From: Chrysophaeum taylorii | Taxonomy: Eukaryota > Sar > Pelagophyceae > Pelagomonadales > Pelagomonadaceae | Length of the DNA stretch: 64,000 nt | Direction: 5' to 3' | Assembly (NCBI GenBank): GCA_029834535.1 | Contig: JAQMWT010000546.1 | Coordinates: 1-64,000 of the forward strand | Shown here: one piece after another, positions 46,308-55,392 of the stretch | Numbering within the stretch: position 1 is the first letter of the stretch | Layout: the number at the start of each line of letters is the position of its first letter | The notes under the pieces: generated by a model | The model's database searches: none | Seen by the model: the letters and a program-made list of their open reading frames with translations, nothing else | What the model was told of the DNA's origin: nothing | Made by a program: the position numbers and the translations under genes

Positions 46308-47061
46308 TTGATGACGCCACTCCTCTTCGTCAGCGTCGTCGCGGCGTTCATCCCCCCCACGCCGCCACGACCACACGTGGCCCGACGGACGGTAGCCAAG
46401 GAGAGCCTCGGCGGGGCACTGTTGAAGCAGGTCGTGGGCGGTATCCAGGATGCCGTGACGGCGGTGACGGGCCAGACGGCGGCGCCGTCGTCGTTCGCAT
46501 CGAGCGACGTGGCCGCCGGTCGCGAGGCCGCGCAGAAAAAAGCGACGGACATCGGCGCCATCGACTCGCGCGCCCGGAGCGGCGATGTGTCGTTCGAAGA
46601 CTTCTTGAAAGTCGGGCGGACCTTCCGGGAAATGGGCGGCCGCGTGCCTAACATGCCCGGCCAGCTCACGCCGAAACAAATCGAAGAGACGATGGCCAAG
46701 TTCGCCAAGCACGAGAAAATTGTGCTCGCCATGACCGACGAGGAGCGTGGTAACCCGCAGCTCGTCCTCGACGACCTCGACAACACCGACGATAAGTGTC
46801 CGCGCGTGCAGCGCCTCTCGCGCGTCTCGGGCGTCCCCGAGCGCGACGTTGCCATTTTCTGCGCCGAGTTCGAGGCCATGCGCCAGTCTACGAGGTGCGT
46901 GCGTGTCGTGTGTGTGTGGCTGGCGCGTTTTATTTGCCTACTTACATATCAGGCGCATCGCCGCGGGCGAGGACCCGGACGAGGTCAACGCCGACATCGG
47001 GGCCTCCAATCGTGCGCAGAGACGCGCTGCCAAAAAATCCCAGAAGAAAAAACGACGCTAG
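46308..47061 (+). CDS. Plastid-targeted protein consisting of an SRP54 M domain only
   Basis: Exons 46308-46894 and 46953-47061 join across a 58-bp intron (GTGCGTGCG...ATATCAG) to give 231 residues. The N-terminus is a hydrophobic signal peptide ending in V-V-A-A-F-I-P-P, the Phe-containing cleavage motif of bipartite plastid presequences in algae with red secondary plastids. A basic transit-like segment follows. The rest is the methionine-rich M domain of SRP54/Ffh: MPGQLTPKQIEETMAKFAKH, then MTDEERGNPQLV, then RVQRLSRVSGVPERDVAIFC. It ends in a Lys/Arg-rich tail. No G domain (GTPase) is present. The M domain binds signal sequences and SRP RNA, so this may be a GTPase-free accessory in thylakoid targeting. 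Confidence 0.85.
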
Positions 47062-47111
47062 GTAGGAGAAGAGTCGCAACACCGGGGAGGAGGAGGCGGC
47101 CTCAAATATTA

Positions 47112-47930
47112 TTATTGCGATAATAATGCGAGGCGCGTGGAGATGGACATGGCGTCGTCGACGACCTTCCAATTGGTCTCCCAGCCGACTGCCTCGTAGG
47201 GTGCGTCGACGAGTTGCGTGTCGTAGCGGGGCGGCACGACGTAGTCGAGGAAGCCGGGAGCGCCCGGGTAGCGGACGTTGTCGGCGAGGACGACAGTTCC
47301 GTTGCGAACGAGGTTGGCGGCTTCGAGACGCTGCAAGTCGGCGAGGTAGGCCTCCTTGGCGTGATCGAGAAAGAGAAAGTCGATCGGGTCGTCGCCGGCG
47401 AGTTCCGCGAGGCGCGGAACGCAGTCGCTGGCTTTGGCGACGACGAACGTTGCGTCGAGGCCAGCGTACGCGACGACCGACCTCGCCACCTCGGCGAAAT
47501 CGGGGGACGCCTCGACGCACACGAGTCTCGCCGTGCGCGGCAGCGCTCTTGCCATCCGCACGGCCGAGTATCCGATGAAGCTGCCTATTTCGACGGCGAT
47601 ATTCGGCGACGCGCGGCGGAGCGCGCCGTCGAGGATGGCCCCCTTGGTCGCGCTGATTTGGTACATCGGATATCTCGCAGCCCAGAGATCGAGCGCGGCG
47701 ACGACCGAGTCGGGGTCGCCTTCTCGGGCGCATTCCCGCAGGAACGGCAGCACGTCCGCGACGGTACGATACGGAAACTGGGCGTAGAAGTCGGCGTCGC
47801 TCAGCAAGATGGCATCGGCGAGGGGCCTGCTAACACCCGCGCTCCCGGCGGTGGCAGCAAAGGAAGTCGACACGCATAACCCACCGATCGCCGCTCGCCG
47901 ACCCGTTGCTAAGACCGAGAGCCAAAGCAT
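47112..47930 (-). CDS. COMT-like SAM-dependent O-methyltransferase
   Basis: A single exon of 272 codons. After a hydrophobic N-terminus (residues about 1-27, with a T-S-F-A-A step that could be a signal or plastid presequence) comes a class I methyltransferase fold. SATKGAILD is followed by VEIGSFIGYSAVRMA (SAM-binding motif I), VCVEASPDFAEVA, DFLFLDHAKEAYL (metal/catalytic Asp, and Lys) and VVLADNVRYPGAPGFLDYV. This order and wording match animal/fungal catechol O-methyltransferase, a Mg-dependent enzyme that methylates catechols. The actual substrate is unknown. The ATG lies only 29 bp after the stop of the glycanase gene on the same strand. Confidence 0.85.
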   Translation of the reverse strand: MLWLSVLATGRRAAIGGLCVSTSFAATAGSAGVSRPLADAILLSDADFYAQFPYRTVADVLPFLRECAREGDPDSVVAALDLWAARYPMYQISATKGAILDGALRRASPNIAVEIGSFIGYSAVRMARALPRTARLVCVEASPDFAEVARSVVAYAGLDATFVVAKASDCVPRLAELAGDDPIDFLFLDHAKEAYLADLQRLEAANLVRNGTVVLADNVRYPGAPGFLDYVVPPRYDTQLVDAPYEAVGWETNWKVVDDAMSISTRLALLSQ

Positions 47931-47959
47931 CAGATTCTTCCTTTTCTTCTTTAGGACCG

Positions 47960-49738
47960 TTAGGGCGGGAGTGGCCAGGCTCGTTCGAGCGCCGCGCGCG
48001 CTTGGTCGAGCAACGGCGGGTGAGGGGGTGCCACGAGGAAGGCGTCCGAATCGGGCGCGAAGCCGACGGCAAGGCGGAGCCAGGCCTGCGCCGAGGGAGG
48101 CGCAAGGATGACGTTCTTGACGATGTCGTTGTCGGTGCGGAGGCGTCGGAACTTGTCTTTGGTGGGATCGGTAGCGATGTTTTTGAGGAGTTTGAGGTGA
48201 AGGCGGCGCACTTCGAGGTTCCCCTGCGCTTCGTCTCGGAGCTTTGCCGCAAGACCATCGAGTCCGGCAAGCGTCGCGGTCTCCGCGCGGCGAAACCGGC
48301 CGTCGATGTTGTCAAATTCGTCCGCGTCGTGGAGAATATGGACGGCGTCGCGACGCCAGTCGCCGTCGCAGGTGCGGAGATCGGCCTCGAGAATCGCTCC
48401 GTCAACAACTTTAGCGTTCCGTGCCGAGTTGAGCCAGCTTCCCTTGGGAAGGTTGCCGGCCTCGCCGCGCGCGGCGATCCACTCGGCGTCGCCAGCCGTC
48501 CGGCCTCGGAAGACCTCGCCGTCGTCCGCGTCGTTATCCGCGAAGATGTTCGTCGCAAACTCGTTTCGTTCGGCGGGATCCTCTTCAGCCCGCGGCGAGA
48601 GGCGCTTGATCTCGGCGGCGATGGTCGCCTCGGTACATGCCCACCGCTCGAAGCGCCTCCGCAGTACGGCGCCGTAATCGTCGCGCGCGTACCTTCGCGT
48701 AACGTCGACGACATCGGCGTCGGGGCCGAAGGCGAAGACCGCGATCAGCTTCTTACCCCAGCCCTTCTCGTACATGCGCGGCTTGTCCACCTTCTTTTCG
48801 CACGGGTCGGCGTGGAGCCACCGGCGCTTTTCCGCCGACCATACCTCGGTCCAGACGTGGTCGGTCACGTCCAACACGTAGCGCGCTCGAAAGCCCAGAG
48901 CGACGCAGCAGAGCGTGAAGCAGTTCGCGAACTCGCCGCATCGCCCGCGCCGCGACGACAGCAAGGTGACGGCGTCGTTGAAGCGCGGGAAGCGCGTCTC
49001 TTTCGAGCCGCACAACGCGCACGCGTACACCTCGACCCGACTCGCCTTGCCCGCGACCTCCGCCTCGCTCGCGGGTCCTGTCGTGCTGTGATACTTGAGG
49101 TTCGCCTTGTTCGTCGTCCCGCACGACGCGCACGCGTCGGGCTTGTTGAACCACTTGAAAAGACCGCCCTTGAACCACTTGATGAGCGCGGAGAGCGCCG
49201 CGTCGGGCGGATACGACGAACCCTCGTATCTATAGCTTCGCACCTCCTCGGGCATCGCCGCGAGCGCGGCAGCCTGTGCCGCTGGGTCCTCGTGCGCGCG
49301 CCGCGTTGCGAGGCCGCTGCTGAGCGTCGCGCGCAACGCCTCGCACGACCCGGACGCTTGCGCCGCGACGGCAGCGCGAAGCGCACCCTCGAGTAGGCGA
49401 AAGTCGTCGACCTTTTCGATCCGAGGGGCCTCGCCGAACACGTCTTGGCCCAGCCCCCGCGCCGCGACCTCAGCCATCTCGCACCGAAACGCCGTTAAGA
49501 CACCCGTCTCGACGACCTCGGCGACCCCTGGCGGCAGGCATATCTTGGCGCAGGTCCCGCAGACACTCGCCGCCCCCCCGACGCTCCATTGCGGCTGGAA
49601 CGACCGTCCGATCAAAAACCTAGAGCAGGTCGTGTCCGCGACCGAGGCCCATATCGCCTCGCACGCGCCGCTTTTGTTCTCACCGTTGTCGTCGTCGTCC
49701 TCGGGTGTCTCCTCGCGTCGTCGCCCGGTGGCGGCCAT
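47960..49738 (-). CDS. Cytosolic peptide:N-glycanase with C-terminal PUB domain
   Basis: A single exon of 592 codons starting at the ATG at 49738. A Cys-rich N-terminal part (CSRFLIG...CGTCAKIC) is followed by the transglutaminase-like core. Two CxxC zinc pairs (CASC and CALC) come before the catalytic Cys in G-R-C-G-E-F (Cys267, codon at 48940), His in VTDHVWTEVWS and Asp in WLHADPCE. This is the complete Cys-His-Asp triad of PNGase/NGLY1, which removes N-glycans from misfolded glycoproteins during ER-associated degradation. The last 90 or so residues (KLLKNIATDPTKDKFRRLR ... WLRLAVGF) match a PUB domain, which binds the p97/Cdc48 tail. In animal NGLY1 the PUB domain is N-terminal. Confidence 0.92.
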   Translation of the reverse strand: MAATGRRREETPEDDDDNGENKSGACEAIWASVADTTCSRFLIGRSFQPQWSVGGAASVCGTCAKICLPPGVAEVVETGVLTAFRCEMAEVAARGLGQDVFGEAPRIEKVDDFRLLEGALRAAVAAQASGSCEALRATLSSGLATRRAHEDPAAQAAALAAMPEEVRSYRYEGSSYPPDAALSALIKWFKGGLFKWFNKPDACASCGTTNKANLKYHSTTGPASEAEVAGKASRVEVYACALCGSKETRFPRFNDAVTLLSSRRGRCGEFANCFTLCCVALGFRARYVLDVTDHVWTEVWSAEKRRWLHADPCEKKVDKPRMYEKGWGKKLIAVFAFGPDADVVDVTRRYARDDYGAVLRRRFERWACTEATIAAEIKRLSPRAEEDPAERNEFATNIFADNDADDGEVFRGRTAGDAEWIAARGEAGNLPKGSWLNSARNAKVVDGAILEADLRTCDGDWRRDAVHILHDADEFDNIDGRFRRAETATLAGLDGLAAKLRDEAQGNLEVRRLHLKLLKNIATDPTKDKFRRLRTDNDIVKNVILAPPSAQAWLRLAVGFAPDSDAFLVAPPHPPLLDQARAALERAWPLPP

Positions 49739-49779
49739 CGTCGTCGTCGGCGGAAGCCGTCGCGAGGACCGTTCGACCC

Positions 49780-49805
49780 CTGTGGACAGAATATTTTGTC
49801 CACAG
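49780..49805. promoter_or_regulatory. 26-bp near-perfect palindrome in the divergent promoter
   Basis: Arms CTGTGGACA and TGTCCACAG surround an 8-bp AT-rich centre. It lies 42 bp upstream of the glycanase ATG and about 100 bp upstream of the hydrolase ATG, which are divergent. It could be a dimeric-factor binding site shared by the two genes; function is inferred from position only. Confidence 0.4.
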
Positions 49806-49903
49806 GTACGGGGTAAGGATTCCGCAGGGATTGTTGTTATGATGATCATCATCGTCGGACGCTGAGGACGGACGATGCGCGGTGATGGCGGCGGCGCGTG
49901 ACG

Positions 49904-52881
49904 ATGGCCGAGGCGTCGGTCGTCAAGGCGTGTGACCTCGAGGTAGCCGCCGCCATAAGCGCCGCTGGGGAAGCGGTTACGGCAACGTCGTCGACGACAA
50001 CGTCGATCGGGCCCGAGCACCACGCCTGGTGCTGCGGCAAGCTTCGCGACTGCGACCAGAGCTTGGTTGTGTCGGGCCTCGGGTGTAAGCAAACGACGAT
50101 GTGCGTGAGGCGTTCTTCTTCTTCTTCTTCTTCTTCTTCTTCTTCTCGGTCGTGAGGTTGGTCTTTTCGCGCAGGTCGCTGTTGGTGTGGCTGCTGGAAC
50201 GCGAGTCGGTCGCCGACCGGGCTTGGGGCCCCGTGCGGGCCTTGGCGCACAATCCCCAGGTCGCGGCGGTCGGGTTGACGGCGTTGTACATGGTGTTCTG
50301 CCTGCTGTGGCTCGTGTGGCGGCCCTTCGCCTTGGTGCTCGGCGAAGGCGGTGCATGGCTCGCGTGCGCGTACGGCCTGCGACGCGCGTCGGCGTGCGTC
50401 GCGAGGTTCGCGACCTTCCCGGGAAGCTTTCGGAACGTACGACTCGACGTGGAACGCGAGTACGGGCGGCGGCTGTCGCAGCGGCTCGAGGTCGCCGCGC
50501 GCGCCCTCGAGTGCTGGTGGATCGACCTCCACCCGCGCGCGAGAATGGAGATCGACCGCGAGACGTTCGCGCGACACGTCGAGGAGGCGAGGGTCGCCAG
50601 ATCCCAGCTCCTCGAGCCGCTGCGCGACGCGATGGCCATGCTCGCACCGCCTGCGAGCTTGTTTTCCTCCTCCTCCTCCTCCTCCTCCTCCTCCGGGGCC
50701 GCCGACGAGAAGAAGAATAAGAAGGGCGCGGCCGAAGCGACGGCGGTTGACGCGGACGTCGTCGTCTCTTTGGAGGAGGGCGACGCGGGCTCGCCCGACT
50801 GGCGCGAGCTGTCGGCCGAGGCGATCGACGCGTTCGCGGCCGTCAAGGCTGCCATCGACAACGTGATCGTGGCCTCCTCGGGAGTCGAGTCCGTGACGGC
50901 GTTGCTGCTGTCGTGCCCGGCGGCGCACTTCGCGCGGACGAGATGCGAGGCGCTCGACGCGAACGTCGCGCGCGCCGCGTACGACCTCGCGACGGCGTGC
51001 CGCGAGCTCGCGCGGTGCTCGGCGCTGGTGCTGCCGCAGCACCGCGCGGCCGCCGCTGCGGCCCAGGCGGCGGCGGCGGCGTCGTCGTCGTCTCCCGAGG
51101 CGTCGCCGCGCGGTAGCCCTCTCGCCGACGCGGCGGCAGCTATCGTCGGGGTCGCGCGCGCGCCGTGCCCCAAGCCGCTCGACAGCGCGTTCGGGCTCGC
51201 GCTCCTGCGCGCCGAGCTCGCGCGGTCGTACGGCGCGACGCAGTTCTGGGTGACCAGCGGACGCACGCGGGTCGACTGCTGCGTGATCCCTCCCCATTTT
51301 TCGCGCGCGGCGACCCCGGGCGCGCAGCCCGTGCCGACGGTCCTGCTGTGCGCGCCCAACGCCGTCCTCTACGAGAGCTTTGGGATGGCGCCGCGCGACG
51401 GCGCGGGCTGGGTCGCGACTTACGCGCGCCTCGGCCTCCAGGTCGTCGTCTGGAACCTCCGCGGCTACGGTCGCACGCCGGGCCTTCCGTCCCCAGCCGA
51501 GAACGGCGCCGACGGCGTCGCCGTCGTCCGCTACCTCCGGCAGAAGCGCGGCGTCCCGAAACTCCTCGTACACGGCGAGTCGATCGGCGGTATGGTCGCC
51601 ACTCACGTCGCGCACCACTTCACGCGGCGGCGACCCCAGACGGCCATCGACGCCCTCGTCGCCGACCGTACCTTCTCCAACCTCCACGTCGAGGCCCAGT
51701 ATCTGACGGGCGTGCGCGCGGCCGCGACCGCGCTTCCGCTCGCGACCTGCTGGCGCGCCGAGGACGCCAACTCCCTCGGCAAGTTCGTGCAGTCTTCGTG
51801 CCCCAAGCTCATCGCTTCGGACGCCTGCGACCACATGATCCCCGACCAGGCGAGCCTCAAGGCCGGCGTCGCGATCTTCTCCGAGCTCGGCGACGCCGCG
51901 CCCCGGCGCCGCGACCTCTCGGGCGACCTCGCCGTCTCGGACGCCCTCGGCGTCGCGCCGACCCCCGCCTTCCGAGCCGACCTCCTCCCCTCCTCCGACG
52001 CCTGGCGCCTCACCGACGCCGCGATCGCCCACTTCGCCGCGTGCGCGCGCCACGTCGCCGCTCGCGCCCGCGCTTACCGGCGCGACGACGACCCGCCCGC
52101 GGGGCCGAAAAGTGACCCCGACGTCTCCTCCGACGTGCGCCTCCCGTTCTTCCCGGGGACGCCTCGCACGCCGCGCCGCCGCCAGCGCCGCCGCGCCGCC
52201 CAGCAACACCGCCGCCCCCCCGACTCGGACGACTCGGACGACGACCGCGCGAGCGCGATCGCGCCCGCGCGCTCCCTCTCGATCGACTCGATCGATTCCT
52301 CCTGGTGCCTCGAGACCCTCGCCTGGCAAATCCTCGAAAATGTCGACGGCGGCTGCGGCCAGGCCCTCGGACGCGCCCTCGCGGCAGACCTCGGCGCCGT
52401 TCGCGCGTGGGTCTGCTCCTACGTCACGTGGCCCAACGGCGCCCCCAACAAACTTGTCGACGGCGTCCCGGACTCCCTCGACAACAACAACACCGACGAC
52501 GACGGAGACCGCTCCTGGGAGAGCGCCGACGCCAGCGACGACGACCCCGAAAACCCACCCTTTGTCGACCGACCCCCCCCGCTCTCCGTGCACGACGCTT
52601 CCGTCGCCCTCGACAAACTGCTCGCGCACGACGACCAACGCAAGAATCTCCCCACGCCCCAGCCTCTCGTCGAATCCCTCACCTTTGTCGTCCATTTTTT
52701 GCGCGCGATAGCCGCCCGCGCTCACGCCCGCGAAGAAAAAAACAACCGACTCGACGTCGGCAGCCTCCTTGTTCTCACCTGCGGGCACAATGCGCCCTAC
52801 TCGCCGCGCGAACGCGACGCCTATCTCGGCTGGCTCCAGGTCAACTTTCTCGACCGAGCCGCGACCCCGCCCACCTCCTGA
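49904..52881 (+). CDS. Membrane-associated alpha/beta-hydrolase (possibly ABHD16-like)
   Basis: Exon 1 (49904-50100) and exon 2 (50175-52881) join over a 74-bp intron containing a TTC repeat, giving 967 residues. The donor GTGCGTGAG at 50101 is preferred; a donor at 50083 also keeps the frame. A hydrophobic segment (AVGLTALYMVFCLLWLVW) near residue 100 suggests a membrane anchor. The hydrolase core starts at VPTVLLCAPNAVLYESFG. It continues through VVVWNLRGYGRTPGLPSP to the nucleophile elbow LVHGESIGGMVA and a downstream ASDACDHMIPD that can hold the acidic residue and His. The wording resembles ABHD16/BAT5 lipases. An acidic, disordered Arg/Pro stretch and a C-terminal helical part follow. 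Substrate is unknown. Confidence 0.78.
50101..50174 (+). other. Intron of the alpha/beta-hydrolase gene (74 bp) with TTC repeat
   Basis: Donor GTGCGTGAG, acceptor TTTTCGCGCAG. A TTC run (about 50112-50146) makes up half of the intron. The length (2 mod 3) fits the frame change between the two ORFs. Confidence 0.7.
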
Positions 52882-53212
52882 TCATCCTCCTACTACTACG
52901 GCCTGGTGCTATTCCCGCGATCAATCTATGGACGACACGATGTCATGATGCCCCTCTTTATCTCCCCGTTCATTCTCTCTCCTTTTTTTATTCCCTTCAT
53001 TCATTCCTTCCTTCCTTCCTTCATTCATTCATTCATTCGTTCGTTCACGAGGAGATCCCCCCGACACACTAAAGTTATTGTGAGCGCAGTGCGAACGAAC
53101 GAACGAACGAACGAACGAAGGAAGGTGCCGCGTCGTCGGCGGTCGAAGAAGAAGATAGATAGATATATAGATAGATAGATAGATATTCCCATTCATTCGA
53201 AGAGTCTTCTTC
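52882..53212. repeat. Microsatellite cluster
   Basis: The spacer between hydrolase and zinc-finger genes holds TTCC/ATTC runs (about 53004-53045), GAAC runs (about 53092-53120) that are partly the inverted complement of the preceding GTTC units, and GATA runs (about 53153-53188). The inverted pair could form a hairpin. No gene was seen. Confidence 0.8.
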
Positions 53213-53242
53213 ATGTGGGATCCCGCCCCCGCCGCCGTAAGC

Positions 53243-53282
<40 letters not shown>

Positions 53283-55031
53283 ATCGAGTCCCCCCCCTTG
53301 CGATGCGAACGAACCTCTCCAGAAGTTGGCAGAAAGAGAAGCACACGACAGAAGTTGATGTTGTCCAACGGACACGGAACGCGATGGGAAGTGGTGATGA
53401 TGATGATGATTCGCGCGTCGATGCACGCGCCGAGGAGCAGCAGACTGCAGGGGGGGCGAGGAGGACGGCGACCGAAAAGGACAGCGACATCCAGCCGCCA
53501 TGGGAAGAGGAGTCGGAGGACGAGGAGGAGTCGGCAGCATTGGGTTTCGTGCTAGTCCCCGAGGACGAGGGCGCCGACGAGGCGCATCGAACGGTGACGG
53601 TATACGAAAACGAGCGGTACAACGCGCTGTCGCGGCAGTGGAGCAGCGGGGCACTGCTCCCGACGGATCGGCGGACGTTCTCGAACGAGTCGGGAAAACG
53701 GTCGTGGCGCGAGCTGGCGGACGTAGAGGCCGAGCTCGCGGGCGTTCACTGGACGTGGGTCGAGCCGAGCTGGAAGCGGGAGGCCTACGAGTACGCCGGG
53801 GACTTTGGGAAGCGCGCCTTTTCCGGCAGGGAGACGGCGGGGCGATTCGACTTTGTGCGTCGCCGGCGGATCACTCGCCGCGCCAAGCTCTGCTTGATTC
53901 CTGGTCTCTCGCGCTGCCCGCGCGTCGATCCGGCGGCCGAAGATGCCGTGCTCGCCAAGGTGCGCGAGACGCTCACGACGGCGTCGCTTCTGACGGGCGA
54001 CGACGTTGAGGACGACGCCTTTGTCGCGAACGCCGTCGAGGCCCTCGACGACCTGCTCGAGTTCTTGCACCTGAGCGGCGGCGGGTTTGGCTTTGGTCCG
54101 ACGGACGCCGACGCCGGCACCGCTTTTACGGCCGACCTCTCGCGTTTCCTGGCGGCCTACACGAAAAAGTATGGGCGGCGAGGCCTCTTCGGCGGCGCGG
54201 ATGCTTCCGCGACGACGAGCTCGACGGCGCGAAGAACGGAGCGACGCGACAGGCTCGAACGCCTCGGCGCGTTTCGCGGCGCGCGGTGCGCGGCTCGCGC
54301 GGCCGTCAGAAGGTACGACGGCTCGCAGGGTCGCGGCGCCTGCGACGGTCGCCATTTCCTGGATCGCGACGCGAACTGTCGCTTGAGGAGCGTCGCGTGT
54401 CCCAACTGCGGCGCGCGCGTCTCGAGGCGCGGCGCGAGAGAGCACGACGATTCGTGCGACCGCAAGAAGGTCCCTTGCAAGGCGTGCGGGAGCCCCTGCG
54501 AGCGCCGCCTCACGACGATCCACCGCGCGCGCGATTGCCCCAAGCGCACCGTCATCTCCGGCGCCTTTTGGTCTCCTTTTGTCGCGACGACGCCCCCTTC
54601 CGCAGGTCCGGTGTCCCTTTGGCTGCGCGCAAAACATCACCGCCGACCAGCTCGCCGCACACCACGACGCGGCGACGCCCGGGCATAGCCTCCTGCTTCT
54701 CCAGCGCGCGAACGACGCGAACGAGCGACTCAAGGAGCACGATGACCGCCTCGTCGACCTCGAAAAGCGGATCGTCCAGGCGATCGACTTCTCGCGGAAC
54801 GCCGAGGCCCGCCTAGCCGAGGCCGCGACGTCCATCGCCGCCGTCAAGGCCGACCTGCAGGCCGAGATCAGAGCGGCGGCTGACAGCACTGCCAAAGCGA
54901 CGACCAAGCAGCACAAGGCCGACCTCGCCAAGCACACGACGGCGATTACGGCGTTGCAAAAAGCCGTCCGCGCGCTCGAGCGCACCGTCGGCAGCCTCAA
55001 TAGGGGGCACGACTCCCAAGAATCTCGATAG
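53213..55031 (+). CDS. TRAF-type zinc-finger protein with C-terminal coiled coil
   Basis: Exons 53213-54550 and 54606-55031 join over a 55-bp GT-AG intron, giving up to 587 residues. The start is uncertain: the ATG at 53213 precedes a poly-Ala run coded by a GCA repeat, and ATGs at 53302 and 53384 are also possible. Residues about 385-470 carry TRAF-type Cys/His repeats: CPNCGARVSRRGAREHDDSC, then CKACGSPCERRLTTIHRARDC, then, after the intron, CPFGCAQNITADQLAAHH. The last 110 residues are a heptad-rich Ala/Lys/Glu coiled coil. TRAF-type fingers with a coiled coil usually serve as oligomeric scaffolds or ubiquitin-pathway adaptors. The N-terminal 380 residues are not recognised. Confidence 0.75.
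54551..54605 (+). other. Intron of the TRAF-type zinc-finger gene (55 bp)
   Basis: GT (GTCATCTCC, a weak donor) to AG (CTTCCGCAG). Splicing joins CPKRT to VRCPFGC and restores the regular spacing of zinc-finger repeats seen in TRAF domains. The frame change of one fits. Confidence 0.75.
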
Positions 55032-55105
55032 TCGTCCTGAGGCGGCGGAAAGTTGATACAAAATTGATATAGAAAAAAAATGGGAAATTAACTCATGCCC
55101 ATGTC

Positions 55106-55178
55106 TTTCTTTCTTTCTTTCTTTCTTTCTTTTCTTTCTTTGTTTTTCTTTCTTTCTTTCAATTCTTTCCTTTCTTTC

Positions 55179-55209
<31 letters not shown>

Positions 55210-55368
55210 TCCTTCTTTCATTCTTTCTTTCTTTCTTTCTTCCTTTCTTTCTTTCCTTCTTTCTTTCTTTCTTTCTTCCTTCCTTTCTTTCTTCCTTCCT
55301 TCCTTTATTTCTTTCTTCCTTCCTTCCTTCCTTTCTTCCTTCCTTCCTTTCTTTCTTTCTTTCTTTCC
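55106..55368. repeat. CTTT/CCTT polypyrimidine microsatellite (about 260 bp)
   Basis: A long imperfect CTTT array with CCTT variants fills the space between the convergent zinc-finger and SRP68 genes. It is the longest simple repeat in the window and lies in the 3' regions of both genes. Confidence 0.95.
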
Positions 55369-55392
55369 ATTAGATTGCGGCAGGACGTGTAA

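Noticed and set aside
47906-49396. 496-codon plus-strand ORF over the glycanase gene
   Set aside because: The minus strand holds the complete Cys-His-Asp glycanase core; the plus reading has no motif.
50083-50174. Alternative donor for the hydrolase intron (92 bp)
   Set aside because: It also keeps the frame, but GTGTAAGC fits less well than GTGCGTGAG, the donor type used by other introns in the window.
49849-52788. 979-codon antisense ORF under the alpha/beta-hydrolase
   Set aside because: Repetitive Arg/Gly/Val text opposite a gene with a clear hydrolase core.
53552-55000. 482-codon antisense ORF under the TRAF-type gene
   Set aside because: The plus strand has regular Cys/His fingers joined by a frame-correct intron.
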